Source: UBA920 sp964424635 (GTDB lineage Bacteria > Patescibacteriota > Doudnabacteria > UBA920). From it: a stretch of DNA of 26,814 bases. Location of the stretch: NCBI GenBank assembly GCA_964424635.1, contig CAYRJC010000007.1, forward strand, positions 1-26,814, written 5' to 3'. The number at the start of each line of letters is the position of its first letter. Within the stretch, counting starts at the first letter, position 1. Below, one piece after another: positions 14,992 to 21,162 of this stretch. The notes beneath the pieces were generated by a model. That model did no database searches. It was not told where the DNA came from and saw only the letters and a program-made list of their open reading frames with translations. Both the position numbers and the translations under genes were made by a program.

Positions 14992-15867
14992 TTACTCAGA
15001 CAGCCATGGCTTATTAGGCATACCAGTCATTACTACTGAAGTACGGGACTGGGACTTCTCCTCTGTTTGTTTAAATATCATGCTCCATTTCTCTTCCCCG
15101 GAGAGATCGCCATTATCCAAAGTTTCCAATGTTTCAGAAGCTTTTGAGGCTACAAACTCCTTCTGCGAATCCGTCATGGTTTGAGAGACATTGTTATTGG
15201 AATTTGCAGGATCAACCAATCCTATTATTTGGTTATCTCTAAATGCACTCATAACGGTAATGAAGCAGTTTTCCAGATCCGACTTATCGGAGACATCTTC
15301 CAGGTGCTTAATGACAAAGAGCTCGAGAACAAAGGTTCTAATCTCTACATTATTACGCTTTTTCCAGATCTTCACGAGCTTAATTATATCTTCGCAATTA
15401 CTATTCACCACATGTTCGATGTGAGTTTTAAGGTTAGTTTGCATGCGTTCTTTGTCACCATAACTTACATGCAAAAACACATCTTCGCTATCCTTAATAA
15501 ATCTCCCGGGGACCACATCAATATGATAGTCGTTATTATCTTCGTTACCTTGAAGTCCAGTAATGCGCACAGCGGAAGTTTTGGGCTGAATAGTATATTC
15601 TTCAGATAAGAGACTTACCATGTCATCGTAAATCTGTTTTAATGAACGCTCATCTGAACTGGGAAAATACACCACAATATCTAGATCGTAGCTTTCATGT
15701 ATAGCGGTTCCTTTTTTTACTGAACCGGCAATTTTAATGACTGGATTCTCGTCAAACTTTTCTGCAAGAAAATTACGCACTTCCTGCTCGTGCTGTTCTA
15801 GCTGGCTATTATCCTCTGAATCCAGCTCTTGAGACTTTAACAAGTCTTCCAAAAATGTATTTGCCAT
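14992..15867 (-). CDS. cdnX: CD-NTase (CBASS cyclic oligonucleotide synthase)
   Basis: A 291-residue cGAS/DncV-like nucleotidyltransferase expected to make a cyclic di- or trinucleotide on phage infection. Catalytic features are Gly48-Ser49 in IAGSVKKGTAI, Asp61 and Asp63 in YDLDIVVYF, and the third Asp (117) in YHIDVVPGRF, followed by the helical C-terminal domain (CEDIIKLVKIWKKRN, VLELFVIKHL). It lies seven bases after the HNH-SAVED effector and two before the E2-like gene. The C-terminus ends PNKPWLSE, the region an E2/E1 partner would act on in type II systems. The gene symbol is generic; the clade (A-H) is not assigned. Confidence 0.9.
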   Translation of the reverse strand: MANTFLEDLLKSQELDSEDNSQLEQHEQEVRNFLAEKFDENPVIKIAGSVKKGTAIHESYDLDIVVYFPSSDERSLKQIYDDMVSLLSEEYTIQPKTSAVRITGLQGNEDNNDYHIDVVPGRFIKDSEDVFLHVSYGDKERMQTNLKTHIEHVVNSNCEDIIKLVKIWKKRNNVEIRTFVLELFVIKHLEDVSDKSDLENCFITVMSAFRDNQIIGLVDPANSNNNVSQTMTDSQKEFVASKASETLETLDNGDLSGEEKWSMIFKQTEEKSQSRTSVVMTGMPNKPWLSE

Positions 15868-15874
15868 CTTTGTA

Positions 15875-17035
15875 TTAGTTAATTTTTAATGTCGGAGCAA
15901 ACCCTCCGTTTTGGTGATCATAATCATATACGAGCAAATGAGGGTCAACTTTTGGTAATAAATCTTGGCCACAAGCCACCGCAATCGGAGCTGGTATAGC
16001 AGGAAACAAATGCACTATGGAATCATGCCCGTACTGGTCTCTAATTTCATTCATGACAGCGCGGTAGATCTTACGAAATTCTATCAATGCACTAATAGTG
16101 CTTAATACCGATACATCGGGCTGATCAGCCCTTATCTCATATAGCGGTATTTCTTTATTGAACACCTCTTTTACGGCTTTGCGCTGAACTTTACCACTGA
16201 CAGACAGAAGAAGTGCCACATCATTAGAGCCATGTTTCTGATTTGACCGCAATACTTTATAACCAACAGGGTTACCAACAGACTTCCAAATCCAGTCATC
16301 AGTATCACGGTGTTTTTGGTACAAATCAGAAGGTGTAATGTTGCCAATAGTATTACCTAACCGCACTAGTAAAGGGATTGGGCCTAGCGCGAAAACAGAT
16401 AAATGATTAGGCAACGAACGGTTGAAATTCTTACCAAACCCTTCAGAAAATCTTCTGTGAATTTCCTTTGCTTGAGAAAGCCAGTAATTTTTATTACCTC
16501 GCCCTGGAAAATCGGTCAGATCAATTAAGATCTCGTGCTCATCAGGATATCGTGGTAGAGATAACACAGCTTGCTGAACCTGTTCTGCAGGTATATTCAT
16601 ACGACGGTCACCGATATTGGCCATAAATCTGACAACGGTGGTTTTCATATTATCGGCTAGCGATGTTTGTAACTGAATGCGCCGCTCGTGTTCTTGTTTG
16701 AAAGACTTGAGCATGTCTACCGTATATTTATCCTTTTGCCTTCCATCTATCAGCTTCGAGTGCTCCAAGCACATTAACATGAGATTGGAAAAATCTTGAG
16801 CAAGTTTAGACGACAATTCAGAGTCTCCGCGAGGACCAGTAGGAGTCCAGGAGATTATGTGTGCAATGTGGCTATAATTATCTTCCTGCAAAGTCAGATT
16901 ATCTCTCCACACCATTTTATTGCAGCCCAAAAACTCGCATCGGCCTGCTGTGGCCACCCACAATTTTAGCTGAGTCTTTATGGGTATGGGCCGACGTTTT
17001 GTATTACTTTTTCTGTTCGATTTTTTTGCTTTCAT
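15875..17035 (-). CDS. cap5: HNH-SAVED effector nuclease (Cap5-like)
   Basis: A 386-residue CBASS effector. The N-terminal HNH nuclease has GRCEFLGC (Cys33, Cys38), HIAHIISWTPTGPRG and FSNLMLMCLEH (Asn84, Cys89, His92). The C-terminal SAVED domain, which binds the cyclic nucleotide, begins around residue 150 and includes LSVFALGPIPLLVRLGNTIG, the ALLLSVSG strand and the closing block HLFPAIPAPIAVACGQDLLP. On ligand binding such proteins oligomerise and degrade DNA. The N-terminus is very basic (KAKKSNRKSNTKRRP). It is the first CBASS gene of the operon, with short gaps on both sides. Confidence 0.9.
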   Translation of the reverse strand: MKAKKSNRKSNTKRRPIPIKTQLKLWVATAGRCEFLGCNKMVWRDNLTLQEDNYSHIAHIISWTPTGPRGDSELSSKLAQDFSNLMLMCLEHSKLIDGRQKDKYTVDMLKSFKQEHERRIQLQTSLADNMKTTVVRFMANIGDRRMNIPAEQVQQAVLSLPRYPDEHEILIDLTDFPGRGNKNYWLSQAKEIHRRFSEGFGKNFNRSLPNHLSVFALGPIPLLVRLGNTIGNITPSDLYQKHRDTDDWIWKSVGNPVGYKVLRSNQKHGSNDVALLLSVSGKVQRKAVKEVFNKEIPLYEIRADQPDVSVLSTISALIEFRKIYRAVMNEIRDQYGHDSIVHLFPAIPAPIAVACGQDLLPKVDPHLLVYDYDHQNGGFAPTLKIN

Positions 17036-17044
17036 ATAGTCGTG

Positions 17045-17287
17045 CTAGTGCTTTTTATCCTTAGGAGGATTTGGATCATGCCCAGGAGCAACAGTGTCGC
17101 TATCACGGATCGGTCCATCAGGTCGATGAATTCTCACTTCACCGCCGCCAGTATTTTTTGAAAATTCTTTTGCGGCCTTCTCCGCTTCTTTCTGGGTATC
17201 GTAATGACCTGCTGCGCGGTCTGCCCCTTCACGTTTTACTTTCCAATCGTCGTTGTCTTTGTCTTTTGTCACATGGTAATTTGCCAT
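17045..17287 (-). CDS. DUF2188 protein
   Basis: An 80-residue soluble protein: NYHVTKDKDNDDWKVKREGADRA, then HYDTQKEAEKAAKEFSK and GGEVRIHRPDGPIRD, the two-strand/helix/strand pattern of DUF2188. ATG 17287 has AAGGAG seven bases upstream, a strong Shine-Dalgarno sequence, and is preferred over a longer frame to 17320. It lies between lexA and the cap5-like gene in the same orientation. DUF2188 proteins have no established function; they are frequent in defence and island contexts. Confidence 0.8.
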   Translation of the reverse strand: MANYHVTKDKDNDDWKVKREGADRAAGHYDTQKEAEKAAKEFSKNTGGGEVRIHRPDGPIRDSDTVAPGHDPNPPKDKKH

Positions 17288-17371
17288 ATGCTTTCTCCTT
17301 AAATAAAAACCATTCCCCAAAAATCGGACTGTTTAGGAAATAGCTTTTATTTTGGTTTTACTTTTAAAGTT

Positions 17372-18046
17372 TTATTGATTTATTTCTTCATATACGTATT
17401 CGTTTTCGTTATTCGAATTGCGTATTACATCAATCACTCGCCCTTGGACCCTGAAGTCCTCACGCATTATAATCGGTCGATAGTGAGGGTCTGAAGACAT
17501 TGGCTTAAGGATTACCGCGTTGTCGGTGAAGGAAATTTTTTTGATCACTGCCATCTCATTGATAATAGCAACAACCTTCTCACCTTCATTTACGTTTTCG
17601 GTAATCTCAGTAAGGACTAGATCCCCGTCTTTAATACCAGCATCCACCATGCTGTTACCTACGGCTCTGACAGCAATGGTCTGCTCGGGATCATGCCCGC
17701 GCAGAAACTCTCTATCGAGGGTTACAAATTCATCCGGCTGCTGGTCAGCATAGACCGATAAATTATCGCAGCCAGCATTGCCCACAACCGGCAACATGAT
17801 CGTTTCGGAACGCACAGATTTGGTACGAGCCAATTTGATATTGCGATTTTGGTATCGGGAGCGAGTAATAAGTCCTTTTTTTTCCAGCGCTTCCAAATAT
17901 TGCGTTACGCTGCGGACGGAGGTAGCTCCAATCAGCTCTTTCAGCTCATTGAGCGTAGGAGACTCTCCATGTTCGCTGATATACCTTTGGATTATATTGA
18001 ACACCTCCACTTGCCTTGGTGTCAGGCGAGGGGTCTGTTTAAACAT
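17372..18046 (-). CDS. lexA: LexA-like repressor (S24 peptidase)
   Basis: A 224-residue repressor with self-cleavage activity. The N-terminal winged helix has LTPRQVEVFNIIQRYISEHGESPTLNEL and SVRSVTQYLEALEKKGLI. The predicted cleavage bond is Ala91-Gly92 in VVGNAGC. The Ser-Lys dyad is Ser132 (GNSMVDAGIKDGD) and Lys169 (EMAVIKKI). It faces the terS/terL genes across a shared intergenic region and precedes the DUF2188/CBASS genes on its own strand, so it could tie island and defence expression to DNA damage. Island-borne, phage-like or the host's only LexA cannot be told apart here. The transcript looks leaderless. Confidence 0.9.
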   Translation of the reverse strand: MFKQTPRLTPRQVEVFNIIQRYISEHGESPTLNELKELIGATSVRSVTQYLEALEKKGLITRSRYQNRNIKLARTKSVRSETIMLPVVGNAGCDNLSVYADQQPDEFVTLDREFLRGHDPEQTIAVRAVGNSMVDAGIKDGDLVLTEITENVNEGEKVVAIINEMAVIKKISFTDNAVILKPMSSDPHYRPIIMREDFRVQGRVIDVIRNSNNENEYVYEEINQ

Positions 18047-18051
18047 AATTC

Positions 18052-18081
18052 ATTATATGCATAAGGTTAGTTTTTGCGCAA
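18052..18081 (-). promoter_or_regulatory. lexA promoter (leaderless)
   Basis: On the minus strand TTGCGC (18076-18081), an 18-base spacer and TATAAT (18052-18057) are followed after only five bases by the lexA ATG. The predicted start site would coincide with the start codon, giving a leaderless mRNA. Confidence 0.65.
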
Positions 18082-18088
18082 TACCCAC

Positions 18089-18118
18089 TTATCCACTTTT
18101 TTATCCACCTTATACACA
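18089..18118. repeat. Cluster of three DnaA-box-like 9-mers
   Basis: TTATCCACT (18089-18097), TTATCCACC (18101-18109) and TTATACACA (18110-18118), all in the same direction, lie between the lexA promoter and the terS promoter. The last fits the DnaA consensus TTATNCACA exactly. They could be DnaA sites or operator repeats for a regulator such as LexA. A further TTATCCACT follows the terL stop (20331-20339). Confidence 0.5.
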
Positions 18119-18124
18119 TTTATC

Positions 18125-18152
18125 TTGACACCCTATTTAAACCCGGTATTAT
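18125..18152 (+). promoter_or_regulatory. Promoter of the terS-terL leader, copy 2
   Basis: TTGACA (18125-18130), 16-base spacer, TATTAT (18147-18152). Predicted start near 18159, leaving a leader of about 225 nt before terS. It is divergent from lexA, seven bases after the DnaA-box-like cluster, so one regulator could control both sides. Confidence 0.7.
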
Positions 18153-18158
18153 TAAGGC

Positions 18159-18385
18159 ATAATCTTATATTTCTTGAACAGTAAGATCTCGGCTCCCCTG
18201 GAGCCCAAAACATAATACCCATCCAAAACTGCTTTGCAGTGGGGGTCCTGCTGGGTGAGGCGTTCAGAAAACAGTAAGACGTTTCTTTCGCATTCAAGAC
18301 AAAGAGCAAATATTAACTGCTCTCTGTTTTATGCGCGGAAAGGTCTTTTTTGATATTTCTGGCAACAGAGCGCTGAAAGGTGTTT
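18159..18385 (+). ncRNA. Structured 5' leader of terS copy 2, unknown class
   Basis: A gene-free leader with several stems: GGCTC-CCCTG-GAGCC (18191-18205), ACTGC-TTT-GCAGT (18228-18240) enclosed by ACCCA/TGGGT (18217-18221 and 18252-18256), a ten-of-eleven-pair hairpin at 18298-18328, and a long-range pairing of TCTTGAA (18172-18178) with TTCAAGA (18293-18299). AACAGTAAGA is repeated at 18177 and 18270. It could be a regulatory leader or a packaging-site/RNA signal. It does not align with the two zinc-ribbon leaders. Confidence 0.45.
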
Positions 18386-18817
18386 ATGAAAAATAAACGG
18401 ACCCGAGCTATCCAATCACGGATCGCAAAACAAAAACAAGCAGTACTCGAAACATTAATCAAGGTACCTATTGTCGAGCAAGCATGCCAACAATCGGATA
18501 TTAGCCGAAGCACTTACTACCGCTGGCGCGAGCAAGACATAGAGTTTGCTTTGGCGGCAGACAAAGCAGTGGCAGAAGGCGTAGATCTCACTAACGACCA
18601 CGCTGAAGGCAAATTACTCCTCGGTGTGCGCGAAGGACAATTTGCAAACATTGCATTTTGGTTAAAGCATCGCCATCCAGCCTATAGCCCTAAGCTCGAA
18701 ATCAAAGGAACGATTAATCAGCGGATTGAGACGCTCTCCTCTGAGCAAGAAGCTCTGGTGCGCAAAGCGTTAGAGCTTGCACTAAACATGACCAAAGGAG
18801 AACAAAAAGATGCATAA
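18386..18817 (+). CDS. Terminase small subunit, copy 2
   Basis: A 143-residue protein with a basic N-terminal helix, a helix-turn-helix (PIVEQACQQSDISRSTYYRWREQDIEF), then NIAFWLKHRHPAYSPKLEIKG and a C-terminal helix (SSEQEALVRKALELALNM). It would bind the DNA start site for packaging. ATG 18386 is used because AAAGG precedes it by five bases; a GTG at 18380 lies inside that site. It is the intact paralogue of the frameshifted gene at 207-774 and overlaps terL by eight bases. Confidence 0.85.
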   Translation: MKNKRTRAIQSRIAKQKQAVLETLIKVPIVEQACQQSDISRSTYYRWREQDIEFALAADKAVAEGVDLTNDHAEGKLLLGVREGQFANIAFWLKHRHPAYSPKLEIKGTINQRIETLSSEQEALVRKALELALNMTKGEQKDA

Positions 18818-20330
18818 CGAACTTATCACTGAAGAAATGTTTCAAGTGCTCGACGAAATGGTTAAATCGCGCGCAATGCGCATCAGTATCGTGAGTCAGA
18901 GCTTTTACTGGTTCTTCCTGATGTACATGAGTGATGCCATCAGGTATTCATTTGCACCATTTCAATTAGAATTGCTCCGTATTGCCGAAAACACGGATAT
19001 CGAATTCATCACCTGCGTTGCATTCAGAAACTCCGCTAAATCAACGATCCTTAACGAAGCGCTCACCTTGTGGTCTATTCTCGGCAAGCCGCAATCAAAA
19101 TTCGTCCTCATCTTTGCTCGCACTCAGGAACAAGCAAAGTCCTACATGAAGAATATCCGTAGGCACTTAGAAACGAATCCAGTGCTTCGAAGTGACTTGG
19201 GGCCGTTTGTCGAGGAAACTGATGAATGGAACCGCACGAGCATTGTCATCAAAAAGTATGATGCGAAAATTACTATTGCATCGGTAGATCAAAGCGTACG
19301 CGGCATTAGGCATGGCTCGCACAGACCAGACCTAGTAATCCTAGATGACATAGAAGATCTGGATGCCGTGCAAACACATGAAGCTAGAAAGAAATTATTC
19401 CGCTGGTTTACCGGTGAGGTGCTCCCTATCGGCGACACGCACACGCGTATAGTCCTCATTTCAAACCTACTCCACCAAGAAGCAATTGCCATGCAATTCA
19501 AACAGAAGATTTTAGAAGGCTACCCAGGCGTATACCTAGAATATCCACTCGTTGATAGCGAAGGAAACTCAATGTGGCCTGGTAAATATCCAGACAAGGC
19601 TTCAATTGAGAAAGCGAAGATAAAGTTTGCGGACGATCGCGCCTTCTCTCGTGAGATGCTTCTGCAAATTATTCCCGATGAAGATCAAGTTATTAAACCT
19701 GGATGGATTCAATACTATGACGAAATTCCAGAAGTACTCAGAGGACAATATGAATATATCGCAACGGGCATTGATCCAGCAGCGTCACAAAATACTAAAT
19801 CAGACTACACGGCTATGGTTTCAGCAAAATTAATCGGAACCAAAGAGAAGTGGACTATGTATATACTACCGCATCCGCTAAATATCAAGATCGACCCTGC
19901 TGATATTCCGGATACAGCAATACGATTATCCAACTCACTAGACAACGGGAGACCAACGCTAATCTATGTAGAAATTGTTGGATTCCAAGTGATGCTCGCC
20001 TCACTACTAAAAAACAAAGGATACCCCGTTGAGGAGTATAGCCCGGCCGGAGCAGACAAACGCTCTCGCCTCGCTTCCATTTCTTACCTTATTAAAAACG
20101 GTCTCGTCAAATTTCCCCGTACCGGCTGCGAGGATCTTATTAGACAGCTGGTTGGATTCGGCGCGGAGAAAAACGACGATTTGTCAGATGCCGCAGTGAT
20201 TGTCATCTCTTCACTGCATAAAAAGCATGTGTATTCGCCGTGCCCAGGAATTATTACCAAAACCACAGGTCGGGACATACGCAAACGGCTTAATTTTTCA
20301 GACGAAGAAGAAATTGACTGGAATAATTAG
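18810..20330 (+). CDS. Terminase large subunit, copy 2
   Basis: A 506-residue packaging ATPase/nuclease. Motifs are Walker A-like FRNSAKST (72-79), Walker B DLVILDD (174-180) with IED, nuclease start ATGIDPAASQNTKSDYTAM and a late acidic KNDDLSDAAVIV. AAAGGAG lies nine bases before the ATG. It is collinear with copy 1 but clearly diverged, so the two pairs are old paralogues or separate arrivals rather than a recent duplication. Again no capsid or portal gene follows; the next gene is a zinc-ribbon membrane protein in the same direction. Confidence 0.92.
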   Translation: MHNELITEEMFQVLDEMVKSRAMRISIVSQSFYWFFLMYMSDAIRYSFAPFQLELLRIAENTDIEFITCVAFRNSAKSTILNEALTLWSILGKPQSKFVLIFARTQEQAKSYMKNIRRHLETNPVLRSDLGPFVEETDEWNRTSIVIKKYDAKITIASVDQSVRGIRHGSHRPDLVILDDIEDLDAVQTHEARKKLFRWFTGEVLPIGDTHTRIVLISNLLHQEAIAMQFKQKILEGYPGVYLEYPLVDSEGNSMWPGKYPDKASIEKAKIKFADDRAFSREMLLQIIPDEDQVIKPGWIQYYDEIPEVLRGQYEYIATGIDPAASQNTKSDYTAMVSAKLIGTKEKWTMYILPHPLNIKIDPADIPDTAIRLSNSLDNGRPTLIYVEIVGFQVMLASLLKNKGYPVEEYSPAGADKRSRLASISYLIKNGLVKFPRTGCEDLIRQLVGFGAEKNDDLSDAAVIVISSLHKKHVYSPCPGIITKTTGRDIRKRLNFSDEEEIDWNN

Positions 20331-20379
20331 TTATCCACTCCACCACTAGACTAATATCCCTGTACCCGGTATTGTCTGG

Positions 20380-20415
20380 TTGAGAACTTCGGCGAGTACT
20401 AGCCGAGGAGCTCAA
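20380..20415. other. Hairpin after terL copy 2
   Basis: TTGAG (20380-20384) pairs with CTCAA (20411-20415) and CTTCGGC (20387-20393) with GCCGAGG (20402-20408). There is no T-run after it, so it is a weak terminator candidate at best. It covers the -35 region of the following promoter and could be regulatory. Confidence 0.4.
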
Positions 20416-20423
20416 AAATACGG

Positions 20424-20429
20424 TATAAT
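20424..20429 (+). promoter_or_regulatory. -10 box of the RNA leader B promoter
   Basis: TATAAT followed after four bases by TTAACAATTTAAC, matching the arrangement at leader A (2940-2945 minus). The -35 region is poor in both copies. Confidence 0.6.
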
Positions 20430-20435
20430 ATCCTT

Positions 20436-20630
20436 AACAATTTAACAAAGTAGCCTAAATCGTTTCTTCGACGACATGGCGAAACAAGCCTCGTGAAAAA
20501 TACTGAACCCTACGTTCAGCGCTTTTCACGAGCCATATCGGGAAACTGATATGGGTCCGCAAGGACCAGCTGGCGTGGGGCTCTGTGTTTATATGCATAG
20601 TTTTAGCCGGCGGAAAGACTCGTGAAAACA
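20436..20630 (+). ncRNA. Structured RNA leader, copy B (alternative-pairing element)
   Basis: Same architecture as 2730-2933: GTAGCCTAAA; a weak hairpin (20460-20474); CATGGCGAAACAAGCC; strand 1 CTCGTGAAAA (20490-20499); hairpin CTGAAC-CCTAC-GTTCAG (20503-20519), identical to copy A; strand 2 TTTTCACGAG (20523-20532), fully complementary to strand 1; a nine-pair GAAA-capped stem (20533-20554); a GCAA-capped stem (20555-20566); GCTGGC (20569-20574) pairing with GCCGGC (20606-20611); conserved GCGGAAAGA; and strand 3 CTCGTGAAAA (20619-20628), two bases before the ATG. Strands 1, 2 and 3 all differ from copy A (CCTGTCTAAA / TTTAGACAGG) yet keep both pairings. This three-way compensatory change supports a switch between a closed strand 2-3 and an open strand 1-2 state. 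Confidence 0.78.
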
Positions 20631-21128
20631 ATGAAGAAATGTCCCTATTGTGCAGAAGACATCCAAGCGGATGCTATTATCTGCAAACACTGCGGAAAGG
20701 AACTTGATAAAGCCGCAGTAAAAAAGAAAGCCTATAAATGGACTTGGTATAAAAAAGTCATTGTAGGATTCGTAGTATTATTTGTAGCCTTGATGGTCAA
20801 AGGCTGTGTTAGCAACAGTAATACACCTTCCGCACCACCCGACCATAAGCAGATGGCAAACATAATTTCGCAAAGCTATGTTAAGTCGGCACTCAAGTCA
20901 CCAGCCACTGCCGACTTTCCAACATTCGACTACGGCGTAACCGACCTCGGTGGCAATCGCTTTGAGGTGTCATCGTATGTAGATTCTGAGAATGGCTTCG
21001 GAGCTAAGCTCAGAAGCCAGTGGTACACAAAACTAAAATACAGTGGCACCGGAAACGACGCTGATCCAACCCAGTGGACGCTTGAAGAATTGCGCATTGA
21101 TGGAAAACAACTATTCCCTAAGAAGTAA
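20631..21128 (+). CDS. Zinc-ribbon, single-span membrane protein, copy 2
   Basis: A 165-residue protein: zinc ribbon CPYC...CKHCGKE, basic segment, one membrane helix (KVIVGFVVLFVALMVKGCV), Ser/Pro linker, and a compact extracytoplasmic domain (IISQSYVKSALKSPATADFP, FEVSSYVDSENGFGAKLRSQWYTKLKY). The N-terminal half matches the architecture of the protein at 2181-2729, but the C-terminal domain is different. ATG 20631 is chosen over GTG 20622, which lies inside leader strand 3. It ends at a rho-independent terminator. Function unknown; it follows terL in the second island. Confidence 0.8.
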   Translation: MKKCPYCAEDIQADAIICKHCGKELDKAAVKKKAYKWTWYKKVIVGFVVLFVALMVKGCVSNSNTPSAPPDHKQMANIISQSYVKSALKSPATADFPTFDYGVTDLGGNRFEVSSYVDSENGFGAKLRSQWYTKLKYSGTGNDADPTQWTLEELRIDGKQLFPKK

Positions 21129-21131
21129 CAC

Positions 21132-21155
21132 AACACCGCCGTAAGGCGGTGTTTT
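21132..21155 (+). terminator. Rho-independent terminator
   Basis: AACACCGCC-GTAA-GGCGGTGTT followed by TTT, directly after the zinc-ribbon gene and eight bases before the recombinase ATG. The recombinase therefore depends on read-through or on a promoter not recognised here. Confidence 0.8.
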
Positions 21156-21162
21156 AATAACT

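Noticed and set aside
18298..18352. Third copy of the alternative-pairing RNA element before terS copy 2
   Set aside because: CTCT.TGTTTTATGC and GCGGAAAG resemble leader B locally, but the GAAA/GCAA stems, the CTGAACCCTACGTTCAG hairpin and the triple strand are absent.
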